A stretch of DNA of 25,988 bases from HXMU1420-2 sp040830545 (lineage in GTDB: Bacteria > Pseudomonadota > Alphaproteobacteria > Rhodobacterales > Rhodobacteraceae). Below the pieces are notes generated by a model. The model ran no database searches. It saw nothing but the letters and a program-made list of their open reading frames with translations, and was not told the DNA's origin. Positions 1 through 7,464 of the stretch are shown piece by piece. The position numbers were made by a program, and so were the translations under genes. The DNA lies in the NCBI GenBank assembly GCA_040830545.1, contig JBFOMB010000205.1, positions 1 through 25,988 on the forward strand, written 5' to 3'. Every line of letters begins with the position of its first letter. Position 1 is the first letter of the stretch.

Positions 1-596
1 ACGGGCACTTCCACGGCATCGCAAATCTGCTGAACCAACGCCAGATCATAGCCCTTGCCGGTTCCGTCCCGGCTGACATCGTTGATGAACAGCTCGCCTG
101 CGCCCGCATCAACAGCGCCCTGAACATGAGCCATCAGATCCACCTTGGTGTTTTTGCGGTTCCGGGGATCATACACCCGGTAGCGGCCCCGCCAGTCGCG
201 GCTCACATCAATCGAAACCAGCGTGCTGGAGGATCCCAGCATGGCCGAGGTTTCGCGGATCACGTCCCATCCATCCAGGGCGGCCGAGTTGAACGAGATC
301 TTTTCGATACCCATGGAGACCAGCTTTTGCGCCTGATCCGCGCGGCTAACGCCACCGCCGTAGCCAATGGGCATGAACGCCTCGCTGACAATGTCAGCGA
401 TCAGGTCATAGTTGGGCTCGCGCCGTTCCTTGGATGCGGTGATGTCCAAAAGGACCAGTTCGTCGACTTCTTTCTCGTTGAAGATCCGAACCGCATTGAT
501 CGGATCACCAACATAGCTGGGGTTGGCAAATTTGATGGTTTTGACCAGCCCGCCATCCTGCAACAAAAGCGTCGGAATTACCCGCGTACGCAACAT
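1..596 (-). CDS. hisF: HisF-like cyclase subunit paralogue (HisF2 type), 3' end cut by window edge
   Basis: TIM-barrel HisF family protein, first 198 residues visible of a usual ~255. It starts with an ATG at 596, nine bases after a GGAGG at 610-606 and four bases past the hisH stop. Family features seen are DITASKE (about 51-57), the GYGGGV phosphate loop (78-83), Asp130 in SIDVSRDW, and NDVSRDGTGKGY (172-183). The N-terminus reads VIPTLLLQDGG, so the catalytic Asp11 of housekeeping HisF (CLD motif) is Leu11. Known biology: HisH2/HisF2 pairs in polysaccharide clusters supply ammonia to WbpG/PseA-type amidotransferases that make acetamidino sugars. Inference: this protein is the ammonia channel partner in such a reaction, not a histidine enzyme. 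The amidotransferase would lie beyond the left edge. Confidence 0.88.
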   Translation of the reverse strand, partial: MLRTRVIPTLLLQDGGLVKTIKFANPSYVGDPINAVRIFNEKEVDELVLLDITASKERREPNYDLIADIVSEAFMPIGYGGGVSRADQAQKLVSMGIEKISFNSAALDGWDVIRETSAMLGSSSTLVSIDVSRDWRGRYRVYDPRNRKNTKVDLMAHVQGAVDAGAGELFINDVSRDGTGKGYDLALVQQICDAVEVP

Positions 597-600
597 GTGC

Positions 601-1206
601 CTATACCTCCGCGTATCGACGAAGAAGCTCCATTCCAAAACGATGGCTCTTCTCGGGGTGGAATTGCACGCCAAACAACGTGCCGCGCGCCAGGGCACAG
701 GTGAAATCGTGCCCGTATTCCGTGGTTGCAGCGACATCCTCTGCCTCGTCGCAAATCACGTGATAGGTGTGCACGAAATAGAAGCGATGTTCGGGTTCGT
801 CCGGGTCAAACAGCTGCGCATCCGCCTTGGGGGTCGCGACGTTCCAGCCCATGTGCGGCACGCGCAGACCTTTGTCGCGCAATTCAAACCGTGCGCAGTG
901 ACCCGACACCAGGCCCAGCCCCGGCATGCGACCCTCTTCGCTGCCCTGCGTCATCAACTGCATGCCCAGACAGATACCCAGAACCGGTGTTCCGTTTTCA
1001 ACCGCAGACAACAACGCCGGGCCCGCACCGGTGTTGTTCAGCGCTTCCATCCCCGCATCAAACGCGCCGACACCCGGCAGGATCAACTTGCTGGCCTCAG
1101 CAATGGCCTGCGGATCAGAAACAGCGGTTCCCGGTGCACCGATTTTCCGCAGCATGTTCAAGATAGAACCGATGTTCCCAACGCCATAGTCAATCACGGA
1201 AATCAT
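601..1206 (-). CDS. hisH: HisH-like glutamine amidotransferase subunit (polysaccharide-type paralogue)
   Basis: Class I glutamine amidotransferase of 201 residues, the normal HisH length. The nucleophile Cys79 lies in GICLGMQ, and the His183/Glu185 pair lies in QFHPEKSH; the oxyanion-strand motif PGVGAFDAGM is at 44-53. It hydrolyses glutamine and passes ammonia to its HisF partner, which is the next gene downstream. The ATG overlaps the stop of the glycosyltransferase gene (ATGA at 1206-1203), so the two are probably translationally coupled. Its place at the end of a nonulosonate operon, next to a HisF lacking Asp11, argues for ammonia delivery to a sugar amidotransferase. The catalytic triad is intact. 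The alternative, a true histidine pathway gene, is less likely in this context. Confidence 0.9.
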   Translation of the reverse strand: MISVIDYGVGNIGSILNMLRKIGAPGTAVSDPQAIAEASKLILPGVGAFDAGMEALNNTGAGPALLSAVENGTPVLGICLGMQLMTQGSEEGRMPGLGLVSGHCARFELRDKGLRVPHMGWNVATPKADAQLFDPDEPEHRFYFVHTYHVICDEAEDVAATTEYGHDFTCALARGTLFGVQFHPEKSHRFGMELLRRYAEV

Positions 1207-2780
1207 TTGCTCAGCATCTCCTCGAGAAAACGGTCATAGCGCGCCTGCCAGCCACTCGCCCAGATATCCTCCGCCGACCATTCCAGCAACGCACTTGGTC
1301 GGGGGGACGTCAGGGCTGTTGCCAGTTCGGTCACATCCCCAAAGGTCTCAAAGGGGTGCTCTGGAACGAAAACGCGGGATTTCTCTGTTGCCCACAAGAA
1401 AATCCGATCTGCAAGGCCCATTGCTTCGAACAGGCCGGTCGACACTTCGCCGATCACTGCGTGCGAATCCGCAAGGCTCTGATAGATGCTGGGGTTGTGG
1501 TCAATCTCGACAGCGTCAAAACGGTTGTTGGGGTAGGTGGATGCGAAATGGCCACGCTCCAGCGGGTGCGGTCGGAATATGACCTTGTATTGCGGCAGAG
1601 CCGCAGCCAATGTCGTGGCAAATTCCGTGTATTTGACGCTTTCGATCCCATCGCCCAACACCAGTATCCTGCGATCCCGATCTTCGGCACGCGGCATTGA
1701 ACGAACCTGTTCCTGCTTCTTCGTCGCGTCTGGGTTTCCGATGATCACCGGCTCAACCGGAACGCCCAACTGCGTGTTCCACCACTCCCCGTAGCCCAGA
1801 AAATAGTCCGGCAACATCGCTTTGTATGCGGAGCTTTGGGCCAATGTTGGGGCCAGCACATAGGCATCGTGTCCTTTGGACACCATGCCGTGCTGGAATT
1901 CAGCGGTCTTGATACCCAGCGATTTGGCCGCCGCCACGAGGCAGACCATGGCGTTGCCATAACAGGCCTCTTCTGCAATCAGAACCTCGGTCCCCAACCG
2001 TTTGAGTAGGCGGCGATAGGCGCGCATCAACGTAGGGGCGCGCGCGATGTAACGCACCACCAGCGATTTGAACCAGGCGCGCTGATCCTCGGGCAGGGTC
2101 CAACCCAGACAGGCCCGCGCACGTTCTTCCACGATGGCAATCAGCGCGTCTGCCGTTTCAGCATGCCCGTTCGCAGCCCGCCTGCCCCGAATGTTGGCCA
2201 ATGCAAGGATCGGATCATGGTACCAAACCTGCGCGTTCCAGCGGTTTCGCGGCACCCGGGTCCCCATGAGGTCCTCCAGAACAACCGTTTGGTCCGCTGC
2301 CCGGGACACAAACCCGTCCACCAATCTATGGTACCGTTTTCCGTCCACGCGATCCCCGCCCATGACGCTTGCACGGATCAACACGCGTCCTTTGAGCCCG
2401 GAATGCAGCGTGTTATGCGCCACAGCCTCTGCCAGTCCCAGCGCCCGGTCCTTGCGCCCGCCCGAAGCTGCGGTCGTCGGGATAGGCGTGCTGTACAACA
2501 GATCCGACAGGATCAGCCTCAGGAAAGGGGTGCGCACCATGGGCCACAGCAACATATCGGTTCCCGGACACAGCATTTCGGTCAGGCGCACATCGTCTTC
2601 AACCTGCAACAGTTGCGCCATGTCCTGCATCGGCTGGCCCTGTGCTTCGGGCCGGTCACCCGAGGTCTGGTCGGGCTGATTGATATCGGCGTGGGTCAAC
2701 ATTGCACCTGTGTCAGCCGTTTCCTGCCACAATGACGCGCGCGCCACCCAAACGCCGACTCCACGCACGGATGGGGTCAC
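1203..2780 (-). CDS. putative GT-B glycosyltransferase with HP motif, candidate nonulosonate transferase
   Basis: Protein of 525 residues that I do not recognise as a named family. The C-terminal half carries EFQHGMVSKG (294-303), a GNP at 348-350, LVLGDG (373-378), FRPHPLE (402-408) and GEVSTGLFEA (444-453). A His-Pro pair followed by a Ser/Thr pair is the signature shared by several bacterial sialyl-, polysialyl- and Kdo-transferase families, where HP contacts the CMP donor; QHG motifs occur in related GT-B proteins. It follows directly on the CMP-nonulosonate synthetase by a GTGA overlap (2780-2777). I infer that it may transfer the CMP-activated nonulosonic acid to the growing glycan. The GTG start gives an N-terminus of about 50 low-conservation-looking residues; Met51 is an alternative start. 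No signal peptide or clear membrane helix is seen, so it is probably cytoplasmic or peripheral. Confidence 0.62.
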   Translation of the reverse strand: MTPSVRGVGVWVARASLWQETADTGAMLTHADINQPDQTSGDRPEAQGQPMQDMAQLLQVEDDVRLTEMLCPGTDMLLWPMVRTPFLRLILSDLLYSTPIPTTAASGGRKDRALGLAEAVAHNTLHSGLKGRVLIRASVMGGDRVDGKRYHRLVDGFVSRAADQTVVLEDLMGTRVPRNRWNAQVWYHDPILALANIRGRRAANGHAETADALIAIVEERARACLGWTLPEDQRAWFKSLVVRYIARAPTLMRAYRRLLKRLGTEVLIAEEACYGNAMVCLVAAAKSLGIKTAEFQHGMVSKGHDAYVLAPTLAQSSAYKAMLPDYFLGYGEWWNTQLGVPVEPVIIGNPDATKKQEQVRSMPRAEDRDRRILVLGDGIESVKYTEFATTLAAALPQYKVIFRPHPLERGHFASTYPNNRFDAVEIDHNPSIYQSLADSHAVIGEVSTGLFEAMGLADRIFLWATEKSRVFVPEHPFETFGDVTELATALTSPRPSALLEWSAEDIWASGWQARYDRFLEEMLSK

Positions 2781-3496
2781 GCGTCTTCATTTAGGGCCTC
2801 CTTCATTACGGCCAGGGCCGCGTCAAAATCGGCACGGTTGTCTATGTCGATGGAAACCGATCGAGGCATAACAAATCCCACGGTTTGCTCTGTAACAAAC
2901 TTGCCCGTGTGGCGCAGTTCAGCCGTTGCCGTGATGTAGATCGCTCCATTCAGTTCATAGACAGCAGGCAGGTCCTGCCTGCGCAGACTGCGACCTTCCG
3001 GGTCGATCACCGGTTTGATCCGACCATCATCCTGCAGGCTCATCATCAGATACGGGGATGTCTCAACCTCGCACACAGACACGCACGATGGCGCCTGTTG
3101 CGTGCTCAGCCGGTCCCAGGCCGCGTCCAGATGGGCCGCTGTGCGCAACGGCGAGGTCGGTTGCAGCAGGGCCACGAAATCGAATGTCTCCCCTTCCGCT
3201 TCCAACGTGTCCAGCGCGTGCAGGACAACATCCAGGGACGTCGCCGTGTCGCTCGCCAGGGCATCCGGACGGGCAAAAGGAACATCCGCACCTGCCGCAA
3301 CCGCCGCCGCAGCGATTTCGTCATCGTCTGTACTGACCACCGTGCGCGTGACACATCGCGCATTCAACGCTGCCTCGACAGTCCAGGCGATCAACGGCCG
3401 CCCCAGAAGGTCCAGCACATTCTTGCGCGGCAGGCCTTTGGACCCACCCCGCGCCGGTATCAGCGCCAGAACCTTCGGAGTTGAGGTGGTGTTCAC
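2777..3496 (-). CDS. legF: CMP-nonulosonic acid synthetase (cytidylyltransferase, NeuA/LegF/PseF family)
   Basis: Activates a nonulosonic acid with CTP to CMP-sugar. The protein is 239 residues, normal for the catalytic domain alone. The CTP-binding loop ALIPARGGSKGLPRKN starts about residue 10, followed by LLGRPLIAWTVEAAL, STDDDEIA, LLQPTSPLRT and the C-terminal SIDIDNRADFDAAL. I chose the GTG at 3496, which overlaps the ptmE stop as GTGA; a longer frame runs upstream to 3643, but its extra 49 residues lie inside ptmE and look unlike the family. The family alone does not separate Neu5Ac, Leg and Pse substrates; the LegB/LegC/LegG/PtmE neighbours point to a legionaminic-acid type sugar. The downstream glycosyltransferase starts on its stop codon. 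Confidence 0.88.
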   Translation of the reverse strand: MNTTSTPKVLALIPARGGSKGLPRKNVLDLLGRPLIAWTVEAALNARCVTRTVVSTDDDEIAAAAVAAGADVPFARPDALASDTATSLDVVLHALDTLEAEGETFDFVALLQPTSPLRTAAHLDAAWDRLSTQQAPSCVSVCEVETSPYLMMSLQDDGRIKPVIDPEGRSLRRQDLPAVYELNGAIYITATAELRHTGKFVTEQTVGFVMPRSVSIDIDNRADFDAALAVMKEALNEDA

Positions 3497-4569
3497 AACA
3501 TCCCCTCGCTGGACGGGGGCGCTGTGTTTGCCGTTTCCAAATCCTCGGGGCGTCCGACATCCATCCATGCCTCGTGCATGGGATAGGCTATGGTCAGTTC
3601 GTGATTGTCCTGCAAACGTGCGAAAAGGGTCGGCATGTCGCAATGTGCCGAGTGCTGCAATTGATCCAACGCTTCCGGGTCGATCACATAAATTCCGGCA
3701 TTTACATAAGACCTGTGAATGGGTTTTTCCTCAAACCCACTGATCACGATCCCCTGCGTCTTCACTACCCCGAAAGGATGCTGCCATTCGTGCTGACGCA
3801 CGGCCATAGTGGCACGCGCATTGTGCGTCTTGTGAAACTCCAGCATATCGGTCAGGCGGATATGCGTCATCAGATCCCCATTGGTCACGACAAACGGATG
3901 TTCGGGCCTAGGGTCCATCAGGGACAGCGCGCCTGCGGTGCCCAGTGGCTCTGTTTCCTGCACATAGGTGATCCGCACGTTCCACTTGGACCCGTCGCCG
4001 AAATAGTCGCGTATCACATCCGGCAGGTAGAACAGCGAAATCACGAACCGGCTGAACCCCTCCGCTGCGGCACGTAGAATAATGTGCTCCAGCATGGGTT
4101 TGCCCTGCACCTTCAGCATCGGTTTGGGCAGGTTTTCGGTATAAGGGCGCATGCGTTTGCCGAAACCGCCCGCCATGATCACCACGGTGTTCGGGTGCGA
4201 TGTCGGCGTCAGCAGTTCGTCCCAGATATGCAGGCCGATCACACGATTTTCCTCGTCTACAATCGGCATCTGATGAATCTTGTTGACGCTCATCAGGTTC
4301 AGAACCGTTTCGCGCGGCATATCTGCATTCACGACAATGGGCGTTTTGAACATGATCTCGGACACAACCGTGTCCAGAACCGCGCCACGCAACAACGCCC
4401 GGCGCAAATCCCCATCTGTCACCGTGCCCAGCAACGTGCGGTCCGGCGCGACAACCAGAACGATGCGGACGCCCGTGCGTTCCAGGACGTTGATGACCTC
4501 GCGCAGCGGCGTTTCGATCTCGACCAGGACGTCGCTCCAGTGAATTTCAGGCTCTGAAGAGGAATTCAT
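3493..4569 (-). CDS. ptmE: CBS-domain sugar-1-phosphate guanylyltransferase, PtmE-like
   Basis: A 358-residue fusion of a CBS pair (about 10-122; TVTDGDLRRAL at 49-59 and VNKIHQMPIVDEENRVIGLH further on) with a nucleotidyltransferase domain (128-358). The latter shows AGGFGKRMRP (133-142), LPKPML (147-152), NGD (230-232) and VGRPEDL near the end. In Campylobacter jejuni, PtmE with this architecture forms GDP-glucosamine from GlcN-1-P, which commits the legionaminate pathway to GDP-linked intermediates. Here it sits between the acetyltransferase and the CMP-synthetase genes, so I infer the same role. Its companion genes ptmA and ptmF are not visible in the window; general GlmS/GlmM/GlmU-type steps could come from elsewhere. 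Nucleotide specificity for GTP is inferred from the domain pair, not seen directly. Confidence 0.85.
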   Translation of the reverse strand: MNSSSEPEIHWSDVLVEIETPLREVINVLERTGVRIVLVVAPDRTLLGTVTDGDLRRALLRGAVLDTVVSEIMFKTPIVVNADMPRETVLNLMSVNKIHQMPIVDEENRVIGLHIWDELLTPTSHPNTVVIMAGGFGKRMRPYTENLPKPMLKVQGKPMLEHIILRAAAEGFSRFVISLFYLPDVIRDYFGDGSKWNVRITYVQETEPLGTAGALSLMDPRPEHPFVVTNGDLMTHIRLTDMLEFHKTHNARATMAVRQHEWQHPFGVVKTQGIVISGFEEKPIHRSYVNAGIYVIDPEALDQLQHSAHCDMPTLFARLQDNHELTIAYPMHEAWMDVGRPEDLETANTAPPSSEGML

Positions 4570-4577
4570 TCCGGTTC

Positions 4578-5216
4578 CTAACGTTTGATTTCGCGACGGC
4601 CATAGGCGCGGGCAGACGCTTCCAGCGCGTGTCGTTGCGTGACTCCGGCAGCTATCAAAGCTCCGGCGCCAATGGAAACACCATTGATCACCGTTGCGCC
4701 TGCGCCGATGAACGTGCCGTCCCCAACCGCAACGTCACCACACAGCGTTGCCCCCGGCGCAACATGAACAAAATCGCCAATGCGCCCGTCGTGGTCCACG
4801 CTGGCGTGTGTATTGATGATACTGCTGATCCCGATCTGGCATCTGGGTTGTATGACAGCGCCGGCCATGATCTGCGCCCCGTCCCCCAGAACGGCATCCG
4901 GGGACACCCACGCCGCGGGATGGACAAGCAGGGCAAACTTGAAGCCACGGCTGGACCACTGACGATGCAACCTCGCCCGAAGGTCGGAGTCCGGCACAAT
5001 ACCGATCCCGCTCAACAGCAGGACCGAGGAAGGATCAATCCCTTCCAGCCAGTCATCATCACCCAGAACCGGGCACCCTTCCCATTGCGCGGCACCCTCG
5101 CGAACAAGCGCCGGATCACACACACCCTGAACGTGCAGCCCAGCCGCCCGGGCAGCGGCCAGAACGACACACCCGTGCCCCCCGGCACCCAACAGGATAT
5201 GGGGCAGCTCTGCCAT
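4578..5216 (-). CDS. NeuD/PglD-family sugar acetyltransferase (left-handed beta-helix)
   Basis: A 212-residue protein with an N-terminal nucleotide-binding-like start (HILLGAGGHGCVVLAAAR, 6-23) and a C-terminal hexapeptide-repeat helix (about 100-200), including INTHASVDHDGRIGDF with the family's catalytic-type His. Members of this family either O-acetylate sialic acids (NeuD) or N-acetylate UDP-4-amino-sugars (PglD, PerB-like). In this operon, LegC makes a 4-amino sugar and no other obvious acetyltransferase sits in the nonulosonate module. I therefore favour the LegH role: N-acetylation of the GDP-4-amino-4,6-dideoxy-GlcNAc intermediate. O-acetylation of the finished sugar is the main alternative. 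It starts one base into the legI stop (TGATG at 5216), and eight bases separate it from ptmE. Confidence 0.83.
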   Translation of the reverse strand: MAELPHILLGAGGHGCVVLAAARAAGLHVQGVCDPALVREGAAQWEGCPVLGDDDWLEGIDPSSVLLLSGIGIVPDSDLRARLHRQWSSRGFKFALLVHPAAWVSPDAVLGDGAQIMAGAVIQPRCQIGISSIINTHASVDHDGRIGDFVHVAPGATLCGDVAVGDGTFIGAGATVINGVSIGAGALIAAGVTQRHALEASARAYGRREIKR

Positions 5217-6304
5217 CAGCCCGTAACCGCCTCACCTGCAGTATAGGCGCGGCTTGCCGTCTGTCCGATCAGCCCCCACAATTCGGTTGGCGACAACCCA
5301 TGGCCCAGGCGGGCCGTGGTCAGATCTTCGCGGGTCAACACATGCCCAGCCGGGATATCGCGTGCGGCAGCCACCTGTTGCCGCGCGGCCTGACGGGTGT
5401 CCCACTCGTTCGGCTGGGGCGCTTTTGCTGCCAGGCCCAGGCTCTGCTCGACCGATCGGATATCTGCCATCATCTGCGACAGTTCAGCTGGCTCCAAAGA
5501 GGCTTCGTGGTCCGGTCCCGGCAACTGGCGATCTGTGGTAAAATGCTTCTCGATCACCCGCGCGCCCATCGCGACGGCAACCACGGGTATCAGGATACCC
5601 TGCGTGTGGTCGGAATACCCAACGTCCAGCCCAAATGCGTCCCGCAATGTTGTCATGGCGCGCATGTTCGCCTCGTGAACCGGGGTCGGGTACTGGGATG
5701 TGCAGTGCAAAACCGTGACATGCCCCTGCAAACGTGCCCTGTTTTCCGGATCGCTCCAGGCGCGCCAGACCTCCAGCATGTCCTGGGGCTCGTCGTCATA
5801 GGCTAACCCATGTGCGATCACGGCCAGCCCCTGTTCAACCTCGGCCAAGGTCGCCATGCCAGTAGAAATCACCAACGGTTTCCGGGTGCGCGCGAATTGC
5901 CAAAGCAGGGGCGCATTCGTCAGCTCCCCTGACGGTACCTTGAAAAACGGGATATCCAGTTCAACAAGGAAGCTCAGGCTTTGCAGGTCAAAAGCCGTCG
6001 AAATGAAATCGACCCCGCGGTCCGCCGCATGAGCCTGCAAATCCTTGTGCCATTCAATTGGCAGTTCCAGACGTTGCAGCATTTCCAGCTGGCTTTCCGA
6101 AACATCGGTTGTCTGTTTCTGATATGCCGCCTTGGGCGCGCTTTTGCCGGCCAGACGACGGGCATTGAACGTCTGAAATTTCACCGCATCCGCGCCCGCC
6201 TCGGCGGCGACGTCGATCAGTTGAAGCGCCAGATCGCGCTGACCATTATGGTTCACACCCGCTTCGGCGATCACATAGGTGTGGTTGGGTCTGTTCAGAG
6301 TCAT
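5216..6304 (-). CDS. legI: nonulosonic acid synthase (NeuB/LegI family) with SAF domain
   Basis: Condenses a 2-acetamido-mannose-type sugar with phosphoenolpyruvate to give a nine-carbon nonulosonic acid. At 362 residues it has the normal two-domain build: a TIM barrel with AEAGVNHNG (13-21), KFQTF (42-46), FFKVPSGELTN, STGMA and GYSDHT, then a SAF (antifreeze-like) domain from about 305 with ARDIPAGHVLTREDL. The ATG overlaps the legG stop (ATGA at 6304-6301). The family covers Neu5Ac, legionaminate and pseudaminate synthases. The flanking LegG-type epimerase means the substrate would be a free 2,4-diacetamido-2,4,6-trideoxy-mannose, so legionaminic acid or a close derivative is the inferred product. 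Confidence 0.92.
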   Translation of the reverse strand: MTLNRPNHTYVIAEAGVNHNGQRDLALQLIDVAAEAGADAVKFQTFNARRLAGKSAPKAAYQKQTTDVSESQLEMLQRLELPIEWHKDLQAHAADRGVDFISTAFDLQSLSFLVELDIPFFKVPSGELTNAPLLWQFARTRKPLVISTGMATLAEVEQGLAVIAHGLAYDDEPQDMLEVWRAWSDPENRARLQGHVTVLHCTSQYPTPVHEANMRAMTTLRDAFGLDVGYSDHTQGILIPVVAVAMGARVIEKHFTTDRQLPGPDHEASLEPAELSQMMADIRSVEQSLGLAAKAPQPNEWDTRQAARQQVAAARDIPAGHVLTREDLTTARLGHGLSPTELWGLIGQTASRAYTAGEAVTG

Positions 6305-7464
6305 TGAACCCCCTCCAGATCATGAAACACATTGGGAAATGGGCCCGGGTTCGCCTTGATGGCCGCCAGGGTCGCCTGGCTGGCGTTTCCCTGACCATAG
6401 GGGTTTTGCGCGGCGGCAGCCCGCGCCTGCCCCTCGGGTGACAACGCCAGGCGCAGCGCTTCCCGAATGCCGTCCGCCTGAGCCGCGCAATGAATGACCG
6501 CGTCACTTGCCATACGTCCCTTTTGGCGTACGCCAATGTTCACGATGGGCTTCTTGAATGCAGGGGCTTCGATCAGCCCGCTGGACGAATTGCCCACCAT
6601 CGCCGAGGCATATGACAAAGCCGATTGGTAACGCCGGAAACCCAATGAGGGTACAGCGCAAACACGGTCCGGCTGCGCGGACGCGTAGTCTTTCAAAACC
6701 GGAATGATGTCGCGCCCGCCGGTGTCCGCATTGGGAAACGTGATCAGCACCTGATGGTCGGGGAAACTGTCAAACGCGTCCAGCATGGCGCGGGTCGTGG
6801 CAACCGGATCTTCTTCGCCAGCGGTCACAGGGTGGTAGGTCGCCAGAACAAACGGATTTTGCAGCGGAAACCCAATCGATTCCGCCAGGTCAGGCAAACC
6901 CATGATGGACGAGCGTTTCAGGTGATCCAGCCCAAAAGCCCCCACGTTGAAGACCCGCTCGGGTGGTGTGCCCATCTGCACCACGCGCGCCGCATAGGGT
7001 TCTGTCGACACGAAATGCAGGCTGGCCATTTTGGTAATCGCGTGACGCATGGCGTCGTCAAATGCGCCTTCGGTTACCTCGCCGCCATGCAGATGCGCAA
7101 TCGGAATGCCCAGAACCAGGGCTGTCTGCGCGATGGCCAGCGCCTCGAACCGATCGCCAAGGATCACCAGCATATCAGGCTGCAACCGGTCCAGCGCATC
7201 GGCAAAACCCAACACGCCCACCCCCATGGATTTTGCCACACCGACCCCGGTGTTCGAGGACAGCAGCATTTCAACCCGCGCGTCGATCTGAAATCCGTCC
7301 GACGTGATTTCCTTGTGTGTTTCACCAAACTCGGGCGACAGGTGCATCGCCGCCGCAATCACCTGCAGCTCCACATCTGGATCGGCCTGAATGTCGTGCA
7401 TCAGCCAGTGAAGCAGGCCATATTCCGCACGGGTTCCGGTGAAAACTGCGATCTTGCGGGTCAT
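6301..7464 (-). CDS. legG: hydrolysing nucleotide-sugar 2-epimerase (NeuC/LegG family)
   Basis: GT-B-like epimerase of 387 residues, normal for NeuC/LegG. It starts VFTGTRAEYGLLHWLMHDI and shows GDRFEALA, IPIAHLHGGEVTEGAFDDAMRHAITKMA, VGNSSSGLIEAP and VNIGVRQKGR, all typical of enzymes that release the 2-epimerised free sugar and the nucleotide diphosphate. The ATG at 7464 overlaps the legC stop (ATGA), which fixes the start; a longer frame to 7548 would add 28 residues inside legC. In the legionaminate route it acts after acetylation and feeds LegI. A hydrolysing epimerase here, rather than a PseG-type hydrolase, is one of the stronger clues for the legionaminate configuration over pseudaminate. 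Confidence 0.92.
   Translation of the reverse strand: MTRKIAVFTGTRAEYGLLHWLMHDIQADPDVELQVIAAAMHLSPEFGETHKEITSDGFQIDARVEMLLSSNTGVGVAKSMGVGVLGFADALDRLQPDMLVILGDRFEALAIAQTALVLGIPIAHLHGGEVTEGAFDDAMRHAITKMASLHFVSTEPYAARVVQMGTPPERVFNVGAFGLDHLKRSSIMGLPDLAESIGFPLQNPFVLATYHPVTAGEEDPVATTRAMLDAFDSFPDHQVLITFPNADTGGRDIIPVLKDYASAQPDRVCAVPSLGFRRYQSALSYASAMVGNSSSGLIEAPAFKKPIVNIGVRQKGRMASDAVIHCAAQADGIREALRLALSPEGQARAAAAQNPYGQGNASQATLAAIKANPGPFPNVFHDLEGVQ

Noticed and set aside
1..1206. Housekeeping histidine biosynthesis genes
   Set aside because: HisF lacks Asp11, no hisA, hisB or hisI lies beside them in the visible part, and they sit at the end of a glycan operon.
3497..3643. N-terminal extension of the CMP-nonulosonate synthetase
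   Set aside because: The extra 49 residues fall inside ptmE and lack family similarity; the GTG at 3496 gives the expected N-terminus and a GTGA overlap like that of the next junction.
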